This document shows positions 6,727 to 15,067 of a stretch of 64,000 nt of DNA, piece by piece. The first letter of the stretch is position 1, and each line of letters starts with the position of its first letter. This stretch comes from an uncultured Eubacteriales bacterium. Its GTDB lineage: Bacteria; Bacillota; Clostridia; Oscillospirales; Butyricicoccaceae. The translations under genes were made by a program, and so were the position numbers. The DNA lies in assembly GCA_910579575.1 (NCBI GenBank), contig CAJTUM010000002.1, forward strand, positions 124,001-188,000, in the 5' to 3' direction. The notes below the pieces were generated by a model, which saw only the letters and a list, made by a program, of their open reading frames with translations, was not told where the DNA came from and made no database searches.

Positions 6727-8523
6727 TTAGTATTTGCTAAAAATGTTGGAAGCGCTGTAAGCGCCCTCGTCGACCGGCTCTTCATAATCCGCCTCAGGCT
6801 GGCGCGCCGGCGCGTGCTGGGGAGCAAAACCGCCGCCGCCGCCGTCTCGCAGCGTAAAGCGGGTCAACAGCTCCTTCATCAAAGAAGCCTGGCTGGAAAG
6901 CTCCTCGCTGGCAGCCGCAGACTGCTCGCTGGTGGCGGAGTTGGTCTGGACAACGGCGGAAATCTGGTCGATGCCCTCCGTCACCTGGGTAATGGCCTCC
7001 GCTTCCTCCTCTGCGGCCTTGGCAATCAGCTGGATGGATTGCAGCACTTCGTTGGAGCTTTCCACCGTCTTGGCCAAAGATTCGGAAACATTTTTCACAA
7101 TGTCGTTGCCCTCGCGGACAGAATCCATAGAATGCTCGATGAGCTCCTTGGTGGCCTTAGCCGCCTGGTCGGATTTCGAGGCCAGGTTGCGCACCTCGTC
7201 GGCCACAACGGCAAAGCCCTTGCCGGCCGAACCGGCCCGAGCCGCTTCTACAGCGGCGTTCAGAGCCAAAATATTGGTCTGGAACGCGATATCCTCAATG
7301 GTGGCGATAATCTTGCCAATCTCTTCAGAGGATTTCGAGATTTTGGCCATAGCAGCCACCATCTTCTGCATATAATCGGCGCTTTCTGTAATTTGGCCGC
7401 CGGCCTCCTGAGAATAGCGCATAGCCTGCTGACTGTTGCGGGCATTGTTTTGAGAATTATTGGAAATTTCCGCAATCGTAGCGGACAGCTCTTCCACAGC
7501 GCTGGCCTGCTCCGTAGCGCCCTGAGCCAAAGACTGTGCGCCGGTGGAAACCTGCTCGGCGCCGGCCGTGACCTGCTCGGCGCTCTGGTCGATCTGGGCC
7601 AAAGCGTCGCTGAGGCCCCGGTTGATGACGCGGACAGAGGACAACACGGAGCTGAGAGCGCCCACATACATCCCCTCGTCCTTGGTGCGCACGTCAAAGT
7701 TGCCTGCGCCCATTTCTTCCAACAGATGGCATTCATCTTCGATAACGTCTTTTAGAATCTTCTGGCTGGTACGCAGCGCCTCGCACATATCGCCCAGCTC
7801 GTTCTGGCCGACGTAATTCACTGGCGTATCAAATTTGCCGTTTTTGAAGGCGTTCAACGCGTTGTGAGCCTGCTCCACCGGCTCAGTAATGCTGCGAATA
7901 ATCTTAGTGGCGATGTACAATGTCAGAATCACATTCAGAAACATGACGCCAATAACAGCCAGCGTGATATACGTGGTGTTCTTCTGCTGCTTTTCGACTG
8001 TGGCGTTTTTCTGCTCTTCCAGATGAGCGGCAATTTCATCCGACACGGCCACCATATCGTTTAGAGTGGGAGAGCACTTTTCAACAATCAGCTCGGCCGC
8101 TTCTGTGGGGTCGCCGTCGCGCAGCGCCTGCTGAATTGGGGGAAGTTCGTTTTTCCAATTTTTAACAGATTGCGCGTACTCCGCCACTTTGCCGTCGCTC
8201 AGCGGATAAACCGCCTCCAGCTCTTCCAAAGCGCTGTCCAAGTTGTTCAAAGCCGCGTCTACCCGCTCTTCTCTATCCTGGTTTTGCGAGCTGTTTTTGG
8301 GGTCCAGCGTCATATCCCGCACATTACGGGCGGCAATATTGGCGTACATCCGGCACTCGGTAATCAATTCGCTGGCCCTGATTTCGTGCTCGATGATTTC
8401 GGTGTAAGCGCTCCTTTGCGAGCCTATCATCGAAACCGCCAAAATCAGGATTGCCGTGGCGATCAGAATCGTGACGCCGAACCCCACGATCAGGCTCTTT
8501 TTTACTTTCATGTTTTTGAACAT
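6727..8523 (-). CDS. methyl-accepting chemotaxis protein
   Basis: This 598-residue transmembrane chemoreceptor would signal to CheA through CheW. A first membrane helix is near residues 12-33, an extracellular helical-bundle sensor at about 35-185, and a second membrane helix at about 188-210. A HAMP domain and a long cytoplasmic coiled coil follow. The conserved signalling tip is present near 400-445 (EDIAFQTNILALNAAVEAAR, then GFAVVADEVRNLA). Gln/Glu-rich methylation helices flank it, suitable for CheR, CheB and CheD encoded in this window. No CheR-docking pentapeptide is seen at the C terminus. The ATG at 8523 follows GAGGAGG. The gene starts 28 bp after the ABC ATPase and is likely co-transcribed with it. 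Confidence 0.95.
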   Translation of the reverse strand: MFKNMKVKKSLIVGFGVTILIATAILILAVSMIGSQRSAYTEIIEHEIRASELITECRMYANIAARNVRDMTLDPKNSSQNQDREERVDAALNNLDSALEELEAVYPLSDGKVAEYAQSVKNWKNELPPIQQALRDGDPTEAAELIVEKCSPTLNDMVAVSDEIAAHLEEQKNATVEKQQKNTTYITLAVIGVMFLNVILTLYIATKIIRSITEPVEQAHNALNAFKNGKFDTPVNYVGQNELGDMCEALRTSQKILKDVIEDECHLLEEMGAGNFDVRTKDEGMYVGALSSVLSSVRVINRGLSDALAQIDQSAEQVTAGAEQVSTGAQSLAQGATEQASAVEELSATIAEISNNSQNNARNSQQAMRYSQEAGGQITESADYMQKMVAAMAKISKSSEEIGKIIATIEDIAFQTNILALNAAVEAARAGSAGKGFAVVADEVRNLASKSDQAAKATKELIEHSMDSVREGNDIVKNVSESLAKTVESSNEVLQSIQLIAKAAEEEAEAITQVTEGIDQISAVVQTNSATSEQSAAASEELSSQASLMKELLTRFTLRDGGGGGFAPQHAPARQPEADYEEPVDEGAYSASNIFSKY

Positions 8524-8551
8524 GACGTACTCCTCCTCACACTTTGCTTTC

Positions 8552-9325
8552 TCATTGTAATTTTATATTAAATCGGGTGGGCAGGCGAGGCGTCGCCTTT
8601 TCTACCACGTCCCCGTATCTTCCCTTTTTCACATCGCCAAAAATACCGCCGTCCACCAGCGTCACCACCCGCCGGCGCATGATATTCACATATTGGCTGG
8701 CGTGGGTGACCATAATCACAGTAGTGCCCTGCTTATTGATCTCATGCAGCAAGTGAAAAAGATCCCAGATATTATCGTCGTCCAAATCCGCGGTGATTTC
8801 GTCCAGCACCAAAATAGGAGGGCTGCCGATCATAGCCCGGGCCAACTCCACCCGGCGGCATTCGCCGATGGAAAGCTCCACCGGATATCGTTTTTCCACC
8901 CCGGACATCCCCACCAGCCCCAGCACCTTGCGGACTTTTGCCTGAAGATTCTTGTCGTTCTCTATTTTCGAGGCCCGGATATTGGCGGCCAAAGCCAAGT
9001 TTTCCTCCACCGTCTTTTTCCGCAGCAGCGTAGGTTCTTGCCATACTTTTCCAAACAGCAAAGAGGCTTTGTTGCGGCTCAGCTTCATCATCCAAGAAAG
9101 ATCCCGATCGTCGATATAAACCTTGCCCCGACTGGGTTTTTCCGTTCCAGCGATGAGGCTGAGCAATGTGCTTTTGCCCGCTCCGCTGCTGCCGATCACG
9201 AAAACAAACTCCCCCTGGCGGATGGTCAGATTGACGTCCTGCACGCCGATTTCCTGGCGCTTGCCTCCCCGCTTCCGGTCCCCTTTATAAAATTTTGTGA
9301 CATTTTCCAATACAATCGTGGGCAT
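8552..9325 (-). CDS. FtsE-like ABC transporter ATP-binding protein (orphan)
   Basis: This 257-residue ABC ATPase has Walker A (GSSGAGKST near residues 42-50), a variant signature LSIGECRR in place of LSGGQ, Walker B ILVLDEI and the switch His in VMVTHAS-type sequence. It most resembles the FtsE/LolD group, which pairs with an FtsX-type permease. No permease is encoded beside it; its only downstream partner is the chemoreceptor. The internal ATG at 9325 is chosen over the longer frame to 9532 because AAAGGAG lies 6-7 bases upstream and domain similarity begins directly after it. The catalytic Glu follows the Walker B Asp, so ATP hydrolysis should be intact. Confidence 0.8.
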   Translation of the reverse strand: MPTIVLENVTKFYKGDRKRGGKRQEIGVQDVNLTIRQGEFVFVIGSSGAGKSTLLSLIAGTEKPSRGKVYIDDRDLSWMMKLSRNKASLLFGKVWQEPTLLRKKTVEENLALAANIRASKIENDKNLQAKVRKVLGLVGMSGVEKRYPVELSIGECRRVELARAMIGSPPILVLDEITADLDDDNIWDLFHLLHEINKQGTTVIMVTHASQYVNIMRRRVVTLVDGGIFGDVKKGRYGDVVEKATPRLPTRFNIKLQ

Positions 9326-9380
9326 AGACGTCTCCTTTGGGTCGTGGGGCATGGGATTAAAAAAGGCCCTTTTCTCCCCA

Positions 9381-9408
9381 TTGCAAAGTTTTATGATTCT
9401 GCTATAAT
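9381..9408 (+). promoter_or_regulatory. sigma-A promoter of the C39-like peptidase gene
   Basis: TTGCAA (9381-9386) and a perfect TATAAT (9403-9408) are separated by 16 bases. Transcription would start near 9415, about 70 bases before the translation start. The box lies in the divergent gap facing away from the ABC ATPase gene. Confidence 0.7.
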
Positions 9409-9482
9409 AAGGGCGAGCGCCGCAAAGCGGCTTACAGCGGATCGTCATGAAAAATGCGATTGGGACCGGAGGTGTTTCCTTA

Positions 9483-10430
9483 TTGAAAGAATCCAAACAA
9501 AAATCCCGTCGGGTTAGAAACGCGGCTCTCATCCTGCTGTTGGCGCTGATCTGCGTCGGCGGAGTGGAGTTAGCCTTCTGCCGTCATTTTGCCCCAGAGC
9601 ATTACCAACAAATCACCGCCCCCGTCCGCCAAGGGCTGGAGGAGGCGGCCGGCGTTTGCCGCAGCGCTTATCTCCAGGCGGCCCGTCTCTGGCGCAGCTG
9701 TCGGGATTACGCCGTGCAGACCGCCCGGCGCTGGGCGGAAGCCCGAGCCGAGCGACGGCGCCAAGCCGAGCTGGAGGCCGCCATTGAGCTGGCCAGCCAA
9801 GCCTCTGCGGAGCCTGTTCCCCTCAGCGCCCTGCCGGAGATTCCGCAAGGCAGCGCGGCTATCACCGACATGGTGGAAAAGGACGGCCGGCAAATCCTTA
9901 CCGGCGGTCTGGCGGACGTGGTCTATTTCAACCAAGGCGAAGAGCCCTGGGCCAGCCAGCCTTACGGCCGGGATCACATCGGCGGTTACGGCTGCGGCCC
10001 CACCGCCATGGCTATGGCGGTGGCCAGTTTGACGGATATTGAGACAGACCCGGCGACCATGGCTCAATGGGCTGCGGAGCAGGGGTACTGGGCTTCCAAA
10101 AGCGGCTCTTATCTTTCCATTGTGGAAGGAACCGCCCGCGCTTACGGCCTGGAAGCCGCGCCCTTGGAACAACGAACACCTGAGGCCCTGCGGGACGCCT
10201 TGCTTTCCGGAAAAATGTTGGTGGCCCTGATGGGGCCGGGGCATTTCACCAATAACGGTCATTTTATCTTGCTGCGGGGCGTCACTCTCAGCGGCACTGT
10301 GTTGGTGGCGGACCCTAACAGCACGGACCGAAGCCTGTGCGAATGGGACCCTCAGTTGATTCTGGACGAACTTTCCTCCAACCATGCCAGCGGCGGGCCG
10401 TTGTGGACCGTCTGTCTTCCCCAAGAGTAA
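9483..10430 (+). CDS. membrane-anchored C39-like cysteine peptidase domain protein
   Basis: This protein of about 315 residues has one N-terminal membrane helix (about 12-32, AALILLLALICVGG), an Arg/Ala/Glu-rich helical stalk (about 45-120) and a C-terminal C39-like papain-fold domain (about 150-313). The catalytic Cys is in GGYGCGPTAMAM, the His in NNGHFILLRG and the Asp/Asn in VADPNST. Such proteins are usually exported and cut peptides or modify the wall; the substrate is unknown. A TTG at 9483 is chosen because GGAGGT lies 9 bases upstream. An in-frame ATG at 9447 has no ribosome site. It is transcribed alone between a good promoter and a strong terminator. Confidence 0.8.
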   Translation: MKESKQKSRRVRNAALILLLALICVGGVELAFCRHFAPEHYQQITAPVRQGLEEAAGVCRSAYLQAARLWRSCRDYAVQTARRWAEARAERRRQAELEAAIELASQASAEPVPLSALPEIPQGSAAITDMVEKDGRQILTGGLADVVYFNQGEEPWASQPYGRDHIGGYGCGPTAMAMAVASLTDIETDPATMAQWAAEQGYWASKSGSYLSIVEGTARAYGLEAAPLEQRTPEALRDALLSGKMLVALMGPGHFTNNGHFILLRGVTLSGTVLVADPNSTDRSLCEWDPQLILDELSSNHASGGPLWTVCLPQE

Positions 10431-10470
10431 CCGTTTTCTCCACTCAAAATCCAACCGATATTCGCTGGAA

Positions 10471-10510
10471 CATCGGCCCGGCAGATTCACCGGGCCGATG
10501 TTCCTTTTTT
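10471..10510 (+). terminator. intrinsic terminator after the peptidase gene
   Basis: An 11-bp perfect stem (10471-10481 with 10490-10500) has an 8-base loop and is followed by a T-rich tract (10501-10510). It separates the plus-strand peptidase gene from the convergent fliD-fliS operon. Confidence 0.85.
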
Positions 10511-10529
10511 CTTGCCTTTTCGCCGCTTT

Positions 10530-10925
10530 TTATTGATAGACCGATTTTTCCCTGGCCATCCGCTGATTCAGCCGCTTATCCAGCTCCAAAATCTGCTGCA
10601 AGCGCCGGCGATTGGCGGCCGCCTGGTCGGTCAGCGCCTGCTCAAAGGGCGCCAGCGGCGGCTCTCCAGAGCCCTTCAGCAGGCTGTTGAGCCGAGCCGC
10701 GTCCTCCGGCGTGGGCATCGCCTCCGTCTGCTCTTGGAGGGCCTGCTCCGCCGCTTCCATCTTGTCGATGGGCTCCTGCCGCATATGCACCAGCATCTCC
10801 ACCGCCACCTGGTCGTTGCGGTCGATGGCTTCGGCTATTTGTTTGGAAAAATCCAGCGCCTCGTTGAGCAAGCCGCCTATGCGCTTGACTTGGGCCAGCG
10901 CGTCCAACAAATTTTTTTCTTCCAT
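10530..10925 (-). CDS. probable flagellar chaperone in the FliT position
   Basis: This 131-residue, wholly helical and charged protein has heptad-like spacing and no membrane segment. It follows fliS with a 4-base gap, the place where FliT or a FliT-like export chaperone sits in many Firmicutes. FliT-type proteins bind the cap protein FliD and prevent early assembly. Sequence identity to known FliT is too low to judge by eye, so the role is inferred from position, size and composition. It is the last gene of the fliD-fliS operon and ends close to the convergent peptidase terminator. Confidence 0.6.
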   Translation of the reverse strand: MEEKNLLDALAQVKRIGGLLNEALDFSKQIAEAIDRNDQVAVEMLVHMRQEPIDKMEAAEQALQEQTEAMPTPEDAARLNSLLKGSGEPPLAPFEQALTDQAAANRRRLQQILELDKRLNQRMAREKSVYQ

Positions 10926-10929
10926 CGCG

Positions 10930-11364
10930 TTATTTCACAGCTCCCGCCGCCTCTGGAGCATGGGCCTGTTCCGGGCTGCGCTCCATAGCCTCCACATTTT
11001 TCTGCGCCTCTCGGAACGTATCCCGCAGCTCCGAAGCCATTTTTTTCACTCGCTCCAGCTCCGTTTTGTTGCGGCCCGCCTTGACGCGCTGCAGCTCAAA
11101 GCTGAAAAATTCATATAATTTAGCCAGATTTCCGCTGATTGGGTATTGCCGGTCCAGCGTATCGTCCAGGTATCGGATGATCTCCAGGCTGCGACCTACT
11201 GAGGTCTCAAACAGCGAGTAATTCTCTTTGCCCAAAGCCAGCTCGGCCTGCATCAGCCGCTTAACAAGCTCGTCGTAAAGCAGCAGCAGCAGCTCCCCCT
11301 GGCTCATGGCGTTGATAGTCTGTTCCTTTTGATCCCGATATTCCTGGAATCCCTTCTGATCCAT
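10930..11364 (-). CDS. fliS: flagellin-specific export chaperone FliS
   Basis: FliS binds the C-terminal part of flagellin in the cytosol and delivers it to the export gate. The 144-residue protein has the family core: YRDQKEQTINAMSQGELLLLLYDEL near residues 9-33, split here as YRDQKEQTIN and LLLLLYDELV. A helix with SVGRSLEIIRYL follows, then LYEFFSFEL near 82-92. The C-terminal tail after about residue 128 is Ala/Pro/Glu-rich and probably disordered. The ATG at 11364 follows AAAGGAG. It sits between fliD and the FliT-like gene. Confidence 0.93.
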   Translation of the reverse strand: MDQKGFQEYRDQKEQTINAMSQGELLLLLYDELVKRLMQAELALGKENYSLFETSVGRSLEIIRYLDDTLDRQYPISGNLAKLYEFFSFELQRVKAGRNKTELERVKKMASELRDTFREAQKNVEAMERSPEQAHAPEAAGAVK

Positions 11365-11385
11365 ATCTGACTCCTTTAGTGACGA

Positions 11386-14064
11386 TTAATAACCGCTGCT
11401 GCCGCCCATCAGGCCCATCAGCGCAGAGCTTTGGGAATTCATCTCGGCAATCAGCTGCTCCAACTTGGAGAATTTGGTCGTATACCGGTCGATCTGATCG
11501 GACATTTTGTCTTCCCAGCGAGAAATCTGGGTGGCATAATTGTTCAACTGGGTTTGCAGGCTGTTTTGGTAAATAGAGCCCGGTGCCCGGATGGAGCCCG
11601 CCCGGTTGACCAGCACGCCGTAATCGCCGGTGGTCTTGCCATAGGTCTCCAGCGGGTTGAGCAGGGACTGCATCAGGCCGTTGCTGGAGGCCCCGCCCTC
11701 TTCCGTCTTGGTGAAGGCGTCCCGCACCTTGTCCGGCTCGTTTTCCAGGGCAGTGCGCAGCTTATTTTCGTCCAGCGTCAGGGTGGTCAAGCCGTCGGTG
11801 TAGGTGGTGGAAATGCCAATATCCCGCAGGGTCTGGCCGTCTGTTCCGCCAGGGCTCACCGCAGCCCGCAGCTTGCTGTACAGGCTGGAAAGGTCGCTGT
11901 CGCCAAAGAGGATGCCTTGCTTGGCTTTCTCTTCCCAGGCGGCAATGGCGCTCTCCGACATGCTGGCCTTGTCCTCGTCGCTCAGCGGCTCATAGCGATC
12001 GCCGGTAACAGAGCCGTTTTTGGTGGCGGGCATGGTGGAATAAGCGTTCTTGATTTCCGTGACCATCTCGTTGTAATCCTCGATCATGGCCTTCACCGCG
12101 TCCACAATTTTGTCCGCGTCAGAGGAGGATTGGAAGGTGACGGCGTCCTTTTGGGCCGCCGCTACATCTAACAGCTGATTCCCATCTGCAATCGTTTCGT
12201 TGCCGTCTGAGTCTGTGGTTTTTGTGCCATACTCGCCAAAGGTGTCGTTCAGCGTGACAGTCAGGCCGTCGATCTCAAAGGTGTTGCCGCTGCGGCTGAC
12301 GCCGTCAAACACCTGACCGTTGACGCTCATGGAAATAATGGCGTCCTGGCCATCTGTGAAATCGGCTCCCGCCGCCTGGACGTCGCCAAACAGGTCTTTT
12401 GCCAGGCCGTCAAACTTAATCTGGCCGGCGGCGCCGGTTTCCTTGGCGGTGAACTGGAACTGGTTGGTGATTTTGGAGTAACTAACGTTGACGCCGGCCT
12501 CGGCGTTGCTGTTCATCGCCACCATCACGGTCTCCAGCGCCGTGTCCTTGTTGAATTTGCCGACGGATACATCGTTCACCTTAAAATCATACAGGAATTC
12601 GCCGTTGTTGTCTACCTGATAATATTCGTCTTCCAGCTTAAAATCGCCGTTTTCGTCTACCTGATAAAAAATTCCGTCGGGATCGTCGTAATTGCGAGCC
12701 ACCCGATTGCCTTCGGAATCTACATAGTGGGAAATTTCTCCATCGTCGCCTTCTACTGCGGTTACATCGCCCACAGCGGTCAGGCGAGCCCGATCCACCC
12801 GGTTGCCCCTGGCGTCCACATAGTGGGAGAAATTTCCGTCGCCATCTTTGATTTCCCGAACGGCGCCCTCGGCGGCGATGCGGTTGTTGGGATCCCACTG
12901 GAAGTCGTCTCCCAGCAGCTCGCCCAGCTTTTTGCCGGTGTTCAGATAATTGGCCGCGCCGCTCTTAGAAAGGCCCATGGCCTCCAGCGGCTCGCCAGTC
13001 ACATTCAGGGTGGAGCCCTTCTGGGTTGCCAAAGACAGCTTGAACTTGCCGTCTTCTCCGGCGCCTCCCACCGTGATTTTGCCGGCGCCAAAGGATTTGT
13101 CCAGCTGGCTCTGCAAGCCTTTCAGATAATCTTCGGCGCTCATGTCCTTTTCATATTCGGGCATGGTAATTTTCTTAGAAACGCCGTCCAGCGTGACGTT
13201 CAGCGTTTTGCCGGAGATATATTCGCCGACCGTGGCGCTTTCGTCCACCAGATCTTTGCCGGCCACATTCAGAATGTTGGATTTATAGCTGGGGTCGATG
13301 CCCAGAGTGTCTTTAATTTTGCCTGTGGCGGAGGAAACGATAACCGAGTTGCCCGCCAGCTGCTTGTCAGAAAAAACAATATTGCCGTCATGAACGCTGA
13401 CGCCGATCATCTCGCTGGCCTTTTTCCGTTCGCCGGAGCTGGTAGTCATCTGAATGCCGTCCAGCTTTTCCCGGATGCCGGCGGCCAGCTCGTCTACGTC
13501 TTTGTAGGTGGTCAGATCGTCAAAATCCAAGTCCACCGAGCGGGAGCCGCCGTAGCTGAGGGTGATGGAGCCAGCCACGTTACTCTGGGGCAGCACTTCG
13601 GCCAGGTCCACTTCCTTGCCCTGAATGCTCTGGTCGCCGCCCAACGCGCCGCCGATGCCGCTGACGTTGTAAACCGCCGCCTTTGCCAGCTGCTTGACGC
13701 CCAGAATCTTCACATCGCTGGAAGTCTTGCCCCGAGCGGAAATTTTGTCGGCGTTCGCTCCCTGGGTGATGGTTTTTACCGCGTTATTAAAAAAGCTGTT
13801 GCTCATCAGGTTGGTGCTGGAGGAATAAGAAGTATATTTCTTTGTGAAATTATACATCTTGTCAATGATGCTGCGATAAGCCTCCTGCTGCCATTCCACT
13901 TTGGTTTGTTTTCTTTGCAGGTTGGTAATTCGCAGTTTGATACCAGACACTGCGTTTTCGATCATAGACTCGGTGTCCATGCCGCTGGCCAAGCCGCTGA
14001 GCACATTTCTGTTGCCATAAATGCTGCTGGTGGAGCTGCTGCTCAAGCTGGTGATTGACGCCAT
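11386..14064 (-). CDS. fliD: flagellar filament cap protein FliD (hook-associated protein 2), enlarged
   Basis: FliD caps the growing filament and helps flagellin insert. The N terminus has the family pattern NVLSGLASGMDTESMI near residues 19-34 with RITNLQRKQT after it. The C terminus has coiled helices (SRWEDKMSDQIDRYTTKFSKL region) that assemble the cap. At 892 residues it is nearly twice the usual 450-500. The extra length is in the exposed middle domain, including about 90 residues of degenerate repeats rich in Asp, Asn, Gly and Tyr (near 390-480, units like HYVDARGNRVDR and YQVDENGDF). ATG 14064 follows AAAGGAG; the 55-codon upstream extension has no family similarity and is rejected. 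Confidence 0.93.
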   Translation of the reverse strand: MASITSLSSSSTSSIYGNRNVLSGLASGMDTESMIENAVSGIKLRITNLQRKQTKVEWQQEAYRSIIDKMYNFTKKYTSYSSSTNLMSNSFFNNAVKTITQGANADKISARGKTSSDVKILGVKQLAKAAVYNVSGIGGALGGDQSIQGKEVDLAEVLPQSNVAGSITLSYGGSRSVDLDFDDLTTYKDVDELAAGIREKLDGIQMTTSSGERKKASEMIGVSVHDGNIVFSDKQLAGNSVIVSSATGKIKDTLGIDPSYKSNILNVAGKDLVDESATVGEYISGKTLNVTLDGVSKKITMPEYEKDMSAEDYLKGLQSQLDKSFGAGKITVGGAGEDGKFKLSLATQKGSTLNVTGEPLEAMGLSKSGAANYLNTGKKLGELLGDDFQWDPNNRIAAEGAVREIKDGDGNFSHYVDARGNRVDRARLTAVGDVTAVEGDDGEISHYVDSEGNRVARNYDDPDGIFYQVDENGDFKLEDEYYQVDNNGEFLYDFKVNDVSVGKFNKDTALETVMVAMNSNAEAGVNVSYSKITNQFQFTAKETGAAGQIKFDGLAKDLFGDVQAAGADFTDGQDAIISMSVNGQVFDGVSRSGNTFEIDGLTVTLNDTFGEYGTKTTDSDGNETIADGNQLLDVAAAQKDAVTFQSSSDADKIVDAVKAMIEDYNEMVTEIKNAYSTMPATKNGSVTGDRYEPLSDEDKASMSESAIAAWEEKAKQGILFGDSDLSSLYSKLRAAVSPGGTDGQTLRDIGISTTYTDGLTTLTLDENKLRTALENEPDKVRDAFTKTEEGGASSNGLMQSLLNPLETYGKTTGDYGVLVNRAGSIRAPGSIYQNSLQTQLNNYATQISRWEDKMSDQIDRYTTKFSKLEQLIAEMNSQSSALMGLMGGSSGY

Positions 14065-14177
14065 AGTAAAATCGCTCCTTTCTATCCCAAAGACAAAGCT
14101 CCCCGCCAGCCCGAGGCCGGCGCGGATAAAAATTTTGACGTTTTTTCTCTTTTTTTTGATTCTGCCTCTGTATTTTT

Positions 14178-14204
14178 TTATCGACCTGTAGTATAGTAAA
14201 CTTA
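14178..14204 (-). promoter_or_regulatory. sigma-28 (FliA)-type promoter of fliD-fliS
   Basis: On the minus strand TAAG (14204-14201) is separated by 15 bases from GTCGATAA (14185-14178). This fits the Firmicutes SigD pattern TAAA-N15-GCCGATAT with three substitutions. It lies about 115 bases before fliD, a typical class 3 gene. The plus strand of the same stretch has TATAGT (14192-14197) that could serve the divergent parA gene. Confidence 0.6.
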
Positions 14205-14246
14205 AGAGTTTTCTCCGGGTTTTTATCAATAAGGAGGGAAGATTCC

Positions 14247-15026
14247 TTGACGCAAATCATCACCGTAACCAACCAAAAAGGCGGCGTCGGAAAAACGACC
14301 ACGGCGTCCGCCCTTGTCTGCGGCCTTCATCAGCGAGGCGCCCAGGTGCTGGGGATAGACCTGGACCCTCAGGGCAACCTGGGTTTCACCTTGGGGCTGG
14401 ACATCGGCTCCGGCGCCACGGTTTACGACGTTCTTCGGGGCTCCTGCCCCATCGAGCGGGCTATCGCTTCCACCGAATATGGGGATGTGCTGCCTTCCGA
14501 CATTATGCTCTCCGCCGCCGAGGTAGAATTTACAATGCCCCGGCGGGAGTTTATGCTGGATCAGCAGCTGGCCGCCGTCCGCTCCCAGTATGACTTTATC
14601 ATCATCGACACCCCTCCCGCTCTGAACGTGCTGACAGTCAACGCCTATGTGGCCTCCGACGGCCTGATTGTTCCTATGGAGGCCGAAGTGCTCAGCCTGG
14701 TGGGCATCACCCAGCTCCAGGAAACCATCGAAACCGTGCGGGATTCCTTTAACCCCCATCTAAAGGTATTGGGCATTTTGCTCAACAAATTCAATCCCCG
14801 GCTGACCCTGTCCCGAGAGATTTTAGATCTGGCGGAAGAGGTGGCGCGTCAGCTGGGAACCCAGGTCTTTGAATCCAAAATCCGCAGGGGCGTCGGCGTG
14901 GCGATGGCGCCGGCTCATGGTCAAAGCGTGCTCACCTTCCAAGCCAAATCCAAGCCCGCCCAAGACCTGCAGGCCATGGTGGCGCAGGTGGCCGGCCCCC
15001 GCTTCCCCCTGCCCGAACAAAAATGA
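14247..15026 (+). CDS. ParA/Soj-family ATPase
   Basis: This 259-residue ParA-type ATPase has a deviant Walker A (QKGGVGKTTTA near residues 10-20), switch I with DLDPQGN near 38-44, and Walker B FIIIDTPPAL near 115-124. These ATPases form gradients or oscillate on nucleoid or membrane and position cargo such as DNA, chemoreceptor arrays or flagella. No ParB gene or parS-like site is seen, so plasmid or chromosome partition is unlikely. Sequence is Soj-like (NQKGGVGKTT) rather than FlhG-like. The TTG start has AAGGAGG 9 bases upstream. It is followed 41 bp later by the ComFB-domain gene, so the two probably act together. Confidence 0.85.
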   Translation: MTQIITVTNQKGGVGKTTTASALVCGLHQRGAQVLGIDLDPQGNLGFTLGLDIGSGATVYDVLRGSCPIERAIASTEYGDVLPSDIMLSAAEVEFTMPRREFMLDQQLAAVRSQYDFIIIDTPPALNVLTVNAYVASDGLIVPMEAEVLSLVGITQLQETIETVRDSFNPHLKVLGILLNKFNPRLTLSREILDLAEEVARQLGTQVFESKIRRGVGVAMAPAHGQSVLTFQAKSKPAQDLQAMVAQVAGPRFPLPEQK

Positions 15027-15067
15027 CGCCCTAACGGGCTCTTGCAATGTGACGAGGAGAATTTATT

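Noticed and set aside
14065..14229. A 55-residue N-terminal extension of FliD
   Set aside because: It is basic, unlike any FliD start, overlaps the sigma-28-type promoter, and the ATG at 14064 has its own AAAGGAG.
14247..15026. ParA as part of a plasmid partition or replication region
   Set aside because: No ParB, parS-like repeats, replication initiator or origin repeats are nearby, and the gene lies within a chromosomal motility cluster.
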